Shown: positions 8,747 to 16,697 of the stretch, piece by piece | Numbering within the stretch: position 1 is the stretch's first letter | Layout of the letters: each line of letters opens with the position of its first letter | Notes under the pieces: generated by a model | Database searches by the model: none | The model's input: only the letters and a program-made list of their open reading frames with translations | What the model was told of the DNA's origin: nothing | Made by a program: the position numbers and the translations under genes | Source of the DNA: Bacteroidaceae bacterium | Lineage (GTDB): Bacteria > Bacteroidota > Bacteroidia > Bacteroidales > Bacteroidaceae | Reading direction: 5' to 3' | NCBI GenBank assembly: GCA_017451645.1 | Contig: JAFTNZ010000020.1 | Coordinates: 1-37,397, forward strand | Length of the DNA: 37,397 bases

Positions 8747-9595
8747 ATGAGAATACCACTTAATACATTAGGTACGATTACGAGAGACGAAAGGAAACAC
8801 ATATTGTTTCTTAACGACCAGTTTGTGGGCCGTCAGAATGTATTGCTGATACCCATCGTTGAAACTCTGAAGGATGAGTACCATTGCATGAACCTTTCCA
8901 TGCCAAAAGGACCGCACGATGGTGTAAGACGGATCAGACATCTGTGCATGAGCGAAAGCCTCAGGCCAGACCTGATAGTGGCCCATGGCACAGCTGCTAC
9001 CCTTGCTGCACAGATTAGTGGGATAGAGAAGGTGCTGATAAAGCCTTACTTCTGCACAAGCAATATGATCAGCAATATGTTGCCGGAGAAACAAAGTAAG
9101 GCGCGGATAGAGTTGCCCAACTTGGAGCATCCTGAGTACCTCACCATTAGTCGGCAGATGGCGACAGAATACCATCAACTGGAGGAACGTGTCTATCAAC
9201 GCGGCATTCACAATGCCCATGCCTTGTTTTTTGCCTCTGACACAGAATCGCCTATTTACAAAAATTACGTCGAGCACTTTGGCAATGCGGTTATCCTACC
9301 GGGCGAAAATGATTTTTCGCCTGAGGCTGTGAACAGCATTGTCACGTTCATCAAGGAAATTTTATCTGTTGAACAGAAAGAATTGATTTTCTCTGAGGAA
9401 GAATTAATCAAGCAGTCTCTGCTTGAAAATATATCCGAAGACGAACTTGAGCGACTTAACAAGATTCACAAGACTCTTGTTCAACAACGGCAGACAGATG
9501 GAGTGGAATGGCAAAATACGAAAATCAGGAAATTAGTAATAACGAAAAGTGTCACGGGACGACGTGAACAGAATGACGAAGAATCAATATCATAA
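8747..9595 (+). CDS. Degenerate alpha/beta-hydrolase-like protein (YqiA/YcfP-like)
   Basis: 282 residues. The first 125 resemble the YqiA-type esterase fold: HILFLNDQF sits where family members have a FLHGF strand and oxyanion region, and RPDLIVAHGTAATLAAQ sits where they have the nucleophile elbow (DLIVGxSxGG). The Ser of the elbow is Gly here and the HG motif is lost, so I expect no hydrolase activity. Residues about 215-282 are a charged helical extension not seen in short esterases. It is the first gene of the P3 unit; the sigma-like gene starts 10 bp after its stop. The fold assignment is a moderate guess from pattern; the lack of a catalytic Ser is seen directly if the alignment holds. 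Confidence 0.6.
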   Translation: MRIPLNTLGTITRDERKHILFLNDQFVGRQNVLLIPIVETLKDEYHCMNLSMPKGPHDGVRRIRHLCMSESLRPDLIVAHGTAATLAAQISGIEKVLIKPYFCTSNMISNMLPEKQSKARIELPNLEHPEYLTISRQMATEYHQLEERVYQRGIHNAHALFFASDTESPIYKNYVEHFGNAVILPGENDFSPEAVNSIVTFIKEILSVEQKELIFSEEELIKQSLLENISEDELERLNKIHKTLVQQRQTDGVEWQNTKIRKLVITKSVTGRREQNDEESIS

Positions 9596-9605
9596 TATAA
9601 AAGAC

Positions 9606-9956
9606 ATGAAAACATTTAACGTGATTGAATACTTGAAGAAAGAACCATTCGATATAGATGAGTTCTTAGTGATGATAGGAAGAGCAGAACTGCTCTCACG
9701 GGAAGAAGAAAAGACATTGGTTATCAAAGCGCATCAAGGTGACGATGAGGCAATGAACCAGTTGCTGTGGGCAAATGCCCGCTTTGTTCCCAACTTGGCA
9801 AGTCAATATAAGGGGAAAGGGGCCAGTGTACAGGAACTGTTAAAGGTGGGTATGGCTGTCCTTAAGAATGCCGTAGTGGAATATGATGTACATTCGGAGG
9901 AACCGCTCATCAAGTTTGCTGTGCCACAGATACGGGAGGTATTGGAAAAACTGTAA
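9606..9956 (+). CDS. Sigma-70 region 2-only protein
   Basis: 116 residues from ATG 9606 (alternative starts GTG 9549 and ATG 9573 overlap the previous gene). From LLSREEEKTLVIKAHQGD to the end it follows regions 1.2, 2.1 and 2.2 of primary sigma factors: the EEE..L..KA..GD..A segment, ANARFV for ANLRFV, QYKGKG for QYQNQG, then IKFAVPQIRE for the usual ISYAVWWIRQ. It stops there, so it lacks regions 3 and 4. The paired Trp needed for -10 melting in normal factors is replaced by Pro-Gln. Region 2.1-2.2 is the part that binds the beta' clamp helices, so it may bind RNA polymerase without starting transcription. That activity is inference. Confidence 0.75.
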   Translation: MKTFNVIEYLKKEPFDIDEFLVMIGRAELLSREEEKTLVIKAHQGDDEAMNQLLWANARFVPNLASQYKGKGASVQELLKVGMAVLKNAVVEYDVHSEEPLIKFAVPQIREVLEKL

Positions 9957-9969
9957 AAAAGATATAAAG

Positions 9970-10239
9970 ATGAATACGCAGATTAATAACAAACTCTATC
10001 AGTTGAATAAAAAGACACGGAACATCATCGATATATATTATATGTATGGCGATGATGACTTTGTTGGTGATGAGTTGTTCAACATTGAGGTGACAGTGGC
10101 AAATGCTTCACCCAAATTCAAAAGACTGTGGGAGTATTTCAACAAGTATATAAACCGATACAATAAAAAGCATCATACTGACTACACGGTTAAATGGGTG
10201 CTGGAGGATGATTTCTTTGATTATAGTGAATCGGATTAA
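9970..10239 (+). CDS. Small hypothetical acidic/basic protein
   Basis: 89 residues from ATG 9970. Not recognised. Rich in Asn, Lys, Tyr and Asp, with an acidic YGDDDFVGDELF segment and an acidic C-terminus (EDDFFDYSESD). No signal peptide or membrane segment. It sits 13 bp after the sigma-like gene and 27 bp before the nucleotidase, so it should be part of the P3 transcript. Confidence 0.7.
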   Translation: MNTQINNKLYQLNKKTRNIIDIYYMYGDDDFVGDELFNIEVTVANASPKFKRLWEYFNKYINRYNKKHHTDYTVKWVLEDDFFDYSESD

Positions 10240-10266
10240 TATTGAATTGAATAAGATAAGAAATCA

Positions 10267-10725
10267 ATGACGAAGAAAAGACTGTTTTTTGACATGGATG
10301 GTGTGTTGGTCGATTTCCAGAGTGGTATCGACAAGTTAAGTGAAGACACAAGGCGCGAGTATGAGGGACGACTCGACGAAGTTCCTGGCATCTTCTCGTT
10401 GATGGAACCTATGCCTGGAGCCATCGAAGCGGCACATCGCCTGCAAGAGCATTATGACGTGTACATCCTTTCCACAGCTCCTTGGAAGAACCCCACTGCA
10501 GCGAGCGACAAAGTGGCATGGGTGACGAAGTACTTGGACGACGTGTTCCACAAACGCATGATCATCACCCATTGCAAGAACTTGTGCAAAGGTGATTATC
10601 TCATCGATGACCGTGGCAAGAACGGAACGAGTGAGTTTGAGGGCGAATGGATACACTTCGGGTCAGAGTGTTTCCCTGATTGGGAAAGTGTGTTGGACTA
10701 TCTTCTATCACCAGATCAGCTTTAA
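10267..10725 (+). CDS. 5'(3')-deoxyribonucleotidase, HAD family
   Basis: 152 residues. It should remove phosphate from deoxyribonucleoside monophosphates in the cytoplasm. HAD motif I is DMDGVLVDF with nucleophile Asp9 and acid/base Asp11; motif II is STAPW at 69-73, a form typical of the NT5C-like group; motif IV is YLIDDR at 111-116. The length matches bacterial members. It is the last gene of the P3 unit. A nucleotide-pool enzyme downstream of a MoxR/VWA set is a notable pairing, since nucleotide depletion is used by some defence systems; whether that applies here is not shown. Confidence 0.9.
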   Translation: MTKKRLFFDMDGVLVDFQSGIDKLSEDTRREYEGRLDEVPGIFSLMEPMPGAIEAAHRLQEHYDVYILSTAPWKNPTAASDKVAWVTKYLDDVFHKRMIITHCKNLCKGDYLIDDRGKNGTSEFEGEWIHFGSECFPDWESVLDYLLSPDQL

Positions 10726-10845
10726 AAATCATTCAGGAAGAAGGGTGTGACGGGTAGCCCTTCGGAGTTTGTCAGGTTGGGGATGGCCGTTTCGTGCCAA
10801 CCTAAGCGGACTTGGGGTGGTGCGAAGTATCGTACGAATGGTGGA

Positions 10846-12045
10846 TTAATACAAGAAACCAAAAAGCCAAAGCGGAATCTTGTTCCCTAATGCATATTCT
10901 ATATTGTCAGCTGCAATGAAAGCATTCTCCGCACTGGCAATCTGCTTGCCATCCTTACTTGCTCCACCTACCTCAATGGTATATTTCCTATCAATCACAA
11001 AGTCGCCTTGTTTGGCATATTCCACCGTATGCTGATAGGAAAGCTGATTGACAAAGTAAGTCTCTCGTGCAGTGCCAGCTTCTACTTGTGTGAGCGAAAG
11101 CGCATACAGCAGATTGCAATTTTCCATATAAATCTTGTCAGGCTTCTGCATTCGCTTGAGGTTTACCGAATCACTATATAAAAGGTTGATTAATTTGGCC
11201 CGGCCGAGATGTGCAAGATAGTTGACAATTGTGTTACGGTTGAGTTCTGCAGTCTGAGCCATTTTGCTGATATCTACTGCAAAAGGTACACCGCTGCTGA
11301 CTACGGAAAGCAGACTTTTCAACTTACGGACATTGGCAATATCCACATTGCCCAACTGTGGCAGTTCAATCTCCAGAATCATATTCACCACACGTTGCAC
11401 CTGTGTGAGGTAATCTATCTGCTGCTCCATAAAGAAGGGGTAATACCCCTCTTCCAAATATTGGGAGAAATATTGTAAAGGCTTGCATACTGTCACCACC
11501 TTCTCGGATACCTCTAACGGATGATTAAGGATGTTGTCGAGTGTAATGACGGGTAACGAGATGTTTTCTTTAATCATCAGATATTCACGGAACGAAAGTC
11601 CCTGTAAGTCATAACTCACACAACGTCGCGACAAGTCTGCCTCTGCATTGAGGATATTAAGCAACGATGAGCCTGTAAATATGATTTGTAGTTCTGGGAA
11701 TCCATCGTAGATGTTCTTGATTTCGCGGCTCCAACCTTCATATTTATGCACTTCATCGAGGCATAAGCATTTTCCTCCTCGTTGATGGAACTCTTCAGCC
11801 AAGTCAAGTAACGAATGTCGTGTAAAATATAAGTGGTCTAAACTTGCATACAAGGCTGTTGTGGGTGATGTGCCGTAGGTCTTTTTGATGTGTTGCAAGA
11901 GCATTGTTGTCTTGCCCACACCGCGTGCGCCACGTACTGCAATAAGTCGGTCATTCCAATTGATGGTTGCCATCAGACTACGCTCGAAGGGCATATTCAG
12001 ATGCCCTAAAAGTCGCAAATGTTGAGATTGTAACTGCTGCATCAT
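10846..12045 (-). CDS. AAA_14/DUF4143 ATPase 1
   Basis: 399 residues, of the stand-alone ATP-binding proteins abundant in Bacteroidetes. GARGVGKT (39-46) is Walker A, CLCLDEVHKY (93-102) is Walker B, and IIFTGSS near 118 is the sensor strand. The C-terminal DUF4143 part (about 210-399) ends in a PD-(D/E)xK-like core, GDFVIDRKYTIEVGG, in which the usual Lys after EV is Gly, so nuclease activity is doubtful. Cellular role of the family is unknown. The gene is alone, opposite in strand to the cassette, with two palindromes across its promoter. Confidence 0.9.
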   Translation of the reverse strand: MMQQLQSQHLRLLGHLNMPFERSLMATINWNDRLIAVRGARGVGKTTMLLQHIKKTYGTSPTTALYASLDHLYFTRHSLLDLAEEFHQRGGKCLCLDEVHKYEGWSREIKNIYDGFPELQIIFTGSSLLNILNAEADLSRRCVSYDLQGLSFREYLMIKENISLPVITLDNILNHPLEVSEKVVTVCKPLQYFSQYLEEGYYPFFMEQQIDYLTQVQRVVNMILEIELPQLGNVDIANVRKLKSLLSVVSSGVPFAVDISKMAQTAELNRNTIVNYLAHLGRAKLINLLYSDSVNLKRMQKPDKIYMENCNLLYALSLTQVEAGTARETYFVNQLSYQHTVEYAKQGDFVIDRKYTIEVGGASKDGKQIASAENAFIAADNIEYALGNKIPLWLFGFLY

Positions 12046-12070
12046 ATATTTGCTTTGTTGGTTTTCGGCA

Positions 12071-12139
12071 CAAAGATACTATAATTTGCTTAATGCAATA
12101 AGCAAATCCGAATAATTTTTGCTTAATACAATAAGCAAA
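12071..12139 (-). promoter_or_regulatory. Promoter with twin palindromic operators for ATPase 1
   Basis: On the minus strand TATCTTTG (plus 12071-12078) fits the Bacteroidetes -7 box, 26 bp before the gene. Upstream are two near-identical palindromes, TTTGCTTA-N6-TAAGCAAA, at 12085-12106 and 12118-12139, centres 33 bp apart (about three helical turns). Perfect 8-bp arms and helical phasing suggest a dimeric repressor or autoregulator. Confidence 0.7.
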
Positions 12140-12249
12140 TTGTATTTTCCGAAAGTGAGTATTGATGATAGTCCAAATAAGTAAGGTGGTGCAAATATAG
12201 TGACATTTTACAAAAAACGGAGTAATCCCTGAAACAAAATGCCTTCTCT

Positions 12250-12274
12250 CTTTGTCGTACCTCTATCGACAAAG
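12250..12274. repeat. Hairpin before the MITE
   Basis: CTTTGTCG (12250-12257) pairs with CGACAAAG (12267-12274) around a 9-nt loop, ending exactly at the TTAA of the MITE. No T-run follows, so it is not a clear terminator. Apart from this hairpin, the MITE and the operators, I see no gene between 12046 and 12483. Confidence 0.5.
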
Positions 12275-12473
12275 TTAAGGTGGGTCCTATAAATTCGCTT
12301 TGTCGAAAAATCGAGGTTTAGCCGAGATATTTCTGTCAGTCGTAGAGGGAGTGTAGCGGGCTACATGACTGATACGAATGGCAAAAATAGCCGGGTAAAG
12401 CCGATTTGACGACAAAAAGATTAGAGTCCTCACCATCTTAATAATCTGTGGGAAGTTATAGAACCCACCTTAA
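12275..12473. mobile_element. 191-bp MITE with TTAA target duplications
   Basis: TTAA at 12275-12278 and at 12470-12473 flank an element of 191 bp. Its ends are inverted repeats: GGTGGGTCCTATAAATTC on the left against GGTGGGTTCTATAACTTC read from the right, 16 of 18 identical. Inside there is no protein-coding frame, but there is a hairpin (TGTAG CGGG CTACA, 12352-12365). TTAA fits the YTAR target of IS5-group transposases, so it is probably a non-autonomous derivative of such an IS. It ends 10 bp before the katA start. Confidence 0.75.
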
Positions 12474-12483
12474 GAATGTGTTT

Positions 12484-13944
12484 ATGGAAAAGAAAAGACT
12501 GACCGCAGCCAACGGGCGTCCCGTGGCAGACAATCAAAACATCCAGACAGTAGGCCCGCGTGGACCTGTCACCCTGCAAGACCCTTGCTTCTTGGAGAAA
12601 CTGGCACACTTCGACCGCGAGGTGATTCCCGAACGGCGTATGCACGCCAAAGGTTCGGGAGCATGCGGCACCTTTACGGTGACGCATGACATCACGCGCT
12701 ATACACGTGCCTCCATCTTCAGCGAAGTGGGCAAGCAGACGGAGTGCTTCGTGCGCTTCTTCACCGTAGCTGGCGAACGTGGGGCGGCCGATGCTGAGCG
12801 CGATATCCGTGGCTTTGCCATGAAGTTCTATACCGAGACGGGCAATTGGGACTTGGTGGGCAACAATACGCCCGTCTTTTTCCTGCGTGACCCATTGAAG
12901 TTCCCCGACCTGAACCATGCCATCAAGCGCGACTCGCGTACCAACATGCGCAGTGCGTCCAACAACTGGGACTTTTGGACCTCCTTGCCCGAAGCTCTGC
13001 ATCAGGTGACCATCACCATGAGTCCGCGTGGCATTCCCCGTTCGTACCGCCATATGCACGGATTCGGTAGCCACACCTACAGCTTTATCAATCGCGACAA
13101 TGTGCGCACTTGGGTGAAGTTCCACCTGCGCACCTTGCAGGGCATCGAGTGCCTGACCGACGAGGAGGCCGAGGCTATTGTGGCCAAAGACCGCGAGTCG
13201 CACCAGCGCGACCTCTACGAGAGCATCGAGCGGGGCGACTATCCCCGTTGGCTCTTCCAAGTACAACTGATGACCGAGGAGCAGGCCGACCATTACCGCA
13301 TCAATCCCTTTGACCTGACGAAGGTGTGGCCACACGGCGACTTCCCCCTGCACGATGTAGGCATCCTGGAGCTGAACCGCAATCCCGAAAACTACTTTGC
13401 CGAGGTGGAGCAGGCGGCTTTCAATCCCATCAACACCATCGATGGCATCGGTTTCTCGCCCGACAAGATGTTGCAAGGTCGCCTCTTCTCCTATGGCGAT
13501 GCTCAGCGCTACCGGCTCGGTGTCAACTTGGAGCAGATTCCCGTAAACCGTCCGCGCTGTCCCTTCCATGCTTACCATCGCGACGGAGCCATGCGGGTGG
13601 ATGGCAACTACGGAAGCACCATTGGCTACGAGCCGAACAGTTTTGGCGAGTGGAAGGACAGTCCCGAGATGAAAGAGCCGCCCTTGAAGGTCAGTGGCGC
13701 GGTGTACAACTACAACGAGCGCGAGTACGACGACGATTATTACAGCCAACCCGGCGACCTCTTCCGTCTGATGCCGCCTGAGGAGCAACAACTCCTGTTC
13801 GAGAATACCGCCCGTGCCATGGGCGATGCCCACCTCTTCATCAAGCAACGCCACGTGCGCAATTGCTATCGGGCCGACCCCCGCTATGGCGGAGGTGTAG
13901 CGCGTGCTTTAGGTATCGACTTGGTGGAGGCATTGAAGGAATGA
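12484..13944 (+). CDS. katA: Monofunctional haem catalase
   Basis: 486 residues from ATG 12484 (an in-frame upstream start at 12448 lies inside the MITE). It breaks down hydrogen peroxide to water and oxygen in the cytoplasm. Catalytic His54 is in MHAKGSG, distal Asn127 in VGNNTPVFF, and the proximal haem ligand Tyr337 in [14 protein letters not shown]; all key residues are present and the length is that of small-subunit catalases. GC content is clearly higher than in the neighbours. The last 422 bp occur again at 16698-17119. The upstream region is interrupted by the MITE, so its native promoter has been moved away and expression or peroxide control may be altered. Confidence 0.97.
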   Translation: MEKKRLTAANGRPVADNQNIQTVGPRGPVTLQDPCFLEKLAHFDREVIPERRMHAKGSGACGTFTVTHDITRYTRASIFSEVGKQTECFVRFFTVAGERGAADAERDIRGFAMKFYTETGNWDLVGNNTPVFFLRDPLKFPDLNHAIKRDSRTNMRSASNNWDFWTSLPEALHQVTITMSPRGIPRSYRHMHGFGSHTYSFINRDNVRTWVKFHLRTLQGIECLTDEEAEAIVAKDRESHQRDLYESIERGDYPRWLFQVQLMTEEQADHYRINPFDLTKVWPHGDFPLHDVGILELNRNPENYFAEVEQAAFNPINTIDGIGFSPDKMLQGRLFSYGDAQRYRLGVNLEQIPVNRPRCPFHAYHRDGAMRVDGNYGSTIGYEPNSFGEWKDSPEMKEPPLKVSGAVYNYNEREYDDDYYSQPGDLFRLMPPEEQQLLFENTARAMGDAHLFIKQRHVRNCYRADPRYGGGVARALGIDLVEALKE

Positions 13945-14154
13945 AAGATGGAGGCTATTTCTTTTGAAAAGAAGAATTTTTCCAAATTCTGTGGTCTCAC
14001 TATTGGAGTATCTTTGCGACGGATAATAAATTATTCCGTCTCTGATTGATACACAAATAGCGAATGCTTATGGTAGAAAGTTGTTGGTAACGATTTGACG
14101 ACTTTGAGATTGCACCAATCTTCTGCGTTATACTATATCAAACAACTCTGAAAC

Positions 14155-14200
14155 AAAAGTAGCCAAACTTTTTGATAGAGTAAAAAGTTTGGCTACTTTT
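14155..14200 (-). terminator. Strong hairpin after the island operon
   Basis: A perfect 19-bp stem: 14155-14173 (AAAAGTAGCCAAACTTTTT) pairs with 14182-14200, with an 8-nt loop. It starts 3 bp after the stop of the minus-strand gene ending at 14204, and A/T-rich arm ends give U-runs in either direction, so it should act as a bidirectional terminator between katA and the island genes. Confidence 0.8.
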
Positions 14201-14203
14201 AAA

Positions 14204-15661
14204 TTATTTCTTATTAATAATCCATTTTCCAGAGTTTCCACCTTCACGAATCAATACGCCTTTTTTTCGTAATTGGTCTGTTATCTTTCTAACTTGACGT
14301 TCACTGATTTTTAATCGTCTAGAAAGTTCTGCTCTTGAAATTGAGGGGGTTTCCTTTATTGCCTCCAATAGTTTCTCTTCGTCCGTTGGAACATATTGGA
14401 ACGCTGTTGGATCATCGTTGGAACGCCTTGGAGCACTTTCTTCATTTACACGCCAAATGACAACTCTAAAATCCTCTTCTTGATAAAATTCCGGAGTTCT
14501 CAGCCCATACTCGCGACATTTGTTAATGATGTCTTCTGTTCCTGTACCCACCTTTTCAATATAACCATTCCAATACATTGGGTCAGCAAGTAGCGGATTT
14601 GCAGGTAAAGATTTATGAGGACCATGCAATTTCTGTACTGTCAATCCATATGGCAATGTACCAGGATTCCAAACCTCCAATCTGTCACGAAACAACATTA
14701 CCTGAACGCTGGCATTACTTGTGTAATCTCTATGGCATACAGCATTTACTATGGCTTCCTTGACAGCATCAATAGGCAATTCGGGTCGTGTCGGTATATC
14801 AGCTTTCTCTCCTTCAGCACGTGTTCCGACCCAATTATTGATGCGGCTCATCACAAAACTCGTGGCTTGGTCAACAAGTTCAAACACATCACCTCTGTAT
14901 ATTTGATAGGCAGGCATCGGCTTTTCCACAACTTTTCCATAGAACTGCACACATTTCACTTCAGATGTAATGAAATATTTTTGTGGTTTCTTTCCAAACA
15001 ACAGAACTGCTGCATTTGCCAATCTTCCTTTGTCATCGATTAAATCAAGATGTGTAAGTAATGATACTGGCGATGTTTCAACAGGAAGAGGAAAATTACG
15101 CTTTGAACGTGCCATGTGGATAAAATTCTTCATTTTATCCTCATCCAAGTCTTCCAATGTCGCTCCATTGTCATTAGAAGCATCGAATGGTCGCCAGCGG
15201 ATATATTCCTTTTCTTCCAAATAGCGGATTAATGAGGCATATACAGAAGTTCGCAACCCATCAATATCCACAAAGGTTTTACGTACAATATCTCGTTCGA
15301 CTTTTCGGATTAAAGCAGTCTCTTTGGGATGTCTTTTCTCTTCTCCAATGCTCTTGATGTATATTAAACGGCTTTTATGAAGTTTTGCAGCCAAATAATA
15401 CTCGCGTTCAGTCGGAGAAACACCCTCTTCATCCTCATATCCATATAGGTTACCATACAATCCTAAATAAATATCACAAGCTTCCACTTCTTTTAGATAG
15501 ACATGGCTTGTAGGGTATTCATTCGCAGGAACCTCCTCAAATATGAATGGTTCAAAGAACTTGCCCAACAGGACATCTGTTCGGATATAATGACAAAGCA
15601 TAGCTCGCTCCTCGGCAAACTCACTTTGAACACTGCTTATGAATATTTTTATGCGTTTCAT
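14204..15661 (-). CDS. DUF4062 / HATPase_c_4 / winged-helix fusion protein
   Basis: 485 residues from the ATG at 15661 (an ATG at 15721 would add 20 residues and overlap the previous gene by 10 bp; the chosen start gives the usual KIFISSVQSEF opening of DUF4062). DUF4062, a TIR/NDT-like Rossmann domain, covers about 5-85. Then comes a COG2865-type body: ARSKRNFPL and NAAVLLFG near 185-225, HATPase_c_4 with EAIVNAVCHRDY (302-313), DRLEVWNPG (326-334) and GTGTED (372-377), and a winged helix at about 430-475. Normal COG2865 proteins begin with AlbA_2, here apparently replaced by DUF4062. Likely a regulator or defence effector; last gene of a three-gene AT-rich operon. Confidence 0.85.
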   Translation of the reverse strand: MKRIKIFISSVQSEFAEERAMLCHYIRTDVLLGKFFEPFIFEEVPANEYPTSHVYLKEVEACDIYLGLYGNLYGYEDEEGVSPTEREYYLAAKLHKSRLIYIKSIGEEKRHPKETALIRKVERDIVRKTFVDIDGLRTSVYASLIRYLEEKEYIRWRPFDASNDNGATLEDLDEDKMKNFIHMARSKRNFPLPVETSPVSLLTHLDLIDDKGRLANAAVLLFGKKPQKYFITSEVKCVQFYGKVVEKPMPAYQIYRGDVFELVDQATSFVMSRINNWVGTRAEGEKADIPTRPELPIDAVKEAIVNAVCHRDYTSNASVQVMLFRDRLEVWNPGTLPYGLTVQKLHGPHKSLPANPLLADPMYWNGYIEKVGTGTEDIINKCREYGLRTPEFYQEEDFRVVIWRVNEESAPRRSNDDPTAFQYVPTDEEKLLEAIKETPSISRAELSRRLKISERQVRKITDQLRKKGVLIREGGNSGKWIINKK

Positions 15662-15711
15662 TTTCTTGTTTATATATCGTAAACATTCATCATTAGAGCA
15701 TAAATCTAAAT

Positions 15712-16113
15712 CTAATTCCATGCAGCCAATAATGGAGCATTTTGTATTGTTCCCCAGATTTTAGCCACCAAAGTTTTATCGACCAACTCTGTCATATTTG
15801 TTTTACAGGTAGGGAAATACTTAAACTCGGTTTCTGCGAATTCTTTATTGATTCTAACTATTTTAGAAACGATAGATAAAGAACATATGTACTCACTTTT
15901 ATCTTTTAAAAAAGTCCTATTGACTTTAGCAATGAATAATGGGAATAAATTGCCACTATTAAAACCTGAATACACAATAAAAAAATCTTCTTCATTAGGG
16001 ACTTCATAAGAACAACTTCCTCTAAACGTTGTATAACCAATATATTTTAGATCATCAGCCATATGAGAAAATGTGTCTTCTGAAACCTGTACTAAAATCC
16101 ATGATTGACTCAT
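15712..16113 (-). CDS. Hypothetical protein of the katA island
   Basis: 133 residues, family not recognised. Mixed alpha/beta composition with a strand-rich middle (FFIVYSGFNSGNLFPLFIAK); no signal peptide, no membrane segment, no catalytic motif seen. It is the middle gene of the island, 31 bp after the 115-residue gene and just upstream of the DUF4062 gene, so probably a functional partner of it. Confidence 0.7.
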   Translation of the reverse strand: MSQSWILVQVSEDTFSHMADDLKYIGYTTFRGSCSYEVPNEEDFFIVYSGFNSGNLFPLFIAKVNRTFLKDKSEYICSLSIVSKIVRINKEFAETEFKYFPTCKTNMTELVDKTLVAKIWGTIQNAPLLAAWN

Positions 16114-16144
16114 ATACTTTTATTATTTCAATGTTATTTACATA

Positions 16145-16492
16145 TTAATATACATTGACAGGATTTTGTCTTTTCCCCAGTAAATGAGAAATGTTCATAA
16201 GAATATATGGTGAATCTTCTATTTCCTCGCCCTCAAATTCCCAACGTCCTATATATTCTTCTGATAGAAACCAACGAGTGGGCTTAAAGACTCCGACTAT
16301 ATATCCTTGAGAAACAGCAAAGACAAGTTCTGCATTTTGGGCGCGATTACCATTTAACCTCCAATATTTCCTCGTACATTCATAGAGAGAAGGACGTTCA
16401 CACAAAAGGTATGTCCTGCTTACATTTAAGCAGAGAATCTTTTCATTCTTTTTGTTTTCAAAATAACCATAATCGCGAAACGGATCTTCCAT
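16145..16492 (-). CDS. Small hypothetical protein, PUA/EVE-like pattern
   Basis: 115 residues. The centre reads VFAVSQGYIVGVFKPTRWF and then RWEFEGEE, a pattern (strand, GxxVGVF.P..W, RWEF.GEE) that I associate with small PUA- or EVE-like domains found next to restriction and defence genes; this is recalled pattern, not a search. First gene of the three-gene island operon, with a -7 box CAAAGGTA (plus 16518-16525, TACCTTTG on the minus strand) 26 bp before its start. Confidence 0.65.
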   Translation of the reverse strand: MEDPFRDYGYFENKKNEKILCLNVSRTYLLCERPSLYECTRKYWRLNGNRAQNAELVFAVSQGYIVGVFKPTRWFLSEEYIGRWEFEGEEIEDSPYILMNISHLLGKRQNPVNVY

Positions 16493-16517
16493 AATCGTTT
16501 ATTAAACAAATTCGATG

Positions 16518-16525
16518 CAAAGGTA
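16518..16525 (-). promoter_or_regulatory. -7 box of the island operon
   Basis: TACCTTTG on the minus strand matches TAnnTTTG and lies 26 bp before the ATG at 16492. A clear TTG at the -33 position is not seen (TTCTTT is nearest). Confidence 0.5.
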
Positions 16526-16558
16526 TTGTATTTTATCTTAATTAAAGAATGTTGTAGT

Positions 16559-16678
16559 TTAAATTTTCAAATATCCCGACTTCGGAGGGATAAGTTCGCG
16601 GAATGCAGCAAGGTTTTCGGGAGTAATCCAAAAGGTTTTGAGTAACTCAAGACATACCTTGCCATGTCCCTGCGAACA
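16559..16678 (-). pseudogene. Possible 3' coding remnant at the island border
   Basis: A minus-strand frame of 40 codons with protein-like composition, ending ITPENLAAFRELIPPKSGYL plus two residues and TAA at 16559-16561. It has no start codon in a sensible place and is cut by a stop about 20 bp before the katA repeat. I do not recognise the family. It may be the tail of a gene destroyed when the katA fragment and the island were joined. Confidence 0.3.
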
Positions 16679-16697
16679 TCAAGTTTGAAAGCCTCCA

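Noticed and set aside
12430-13854. Long minus-strand open frame across katA
   Set aside because: It is antisense to the complete catalase with all catalytic residues; low-complexity Val/His/Gly translation is a GC-codon shadow.
13945-14154. Possible gene after a TATCTTTG box near 14010
   Set aside because: The box fits a -7 element but no open frame follows before the terminator; perhaps an old promoter remnant.
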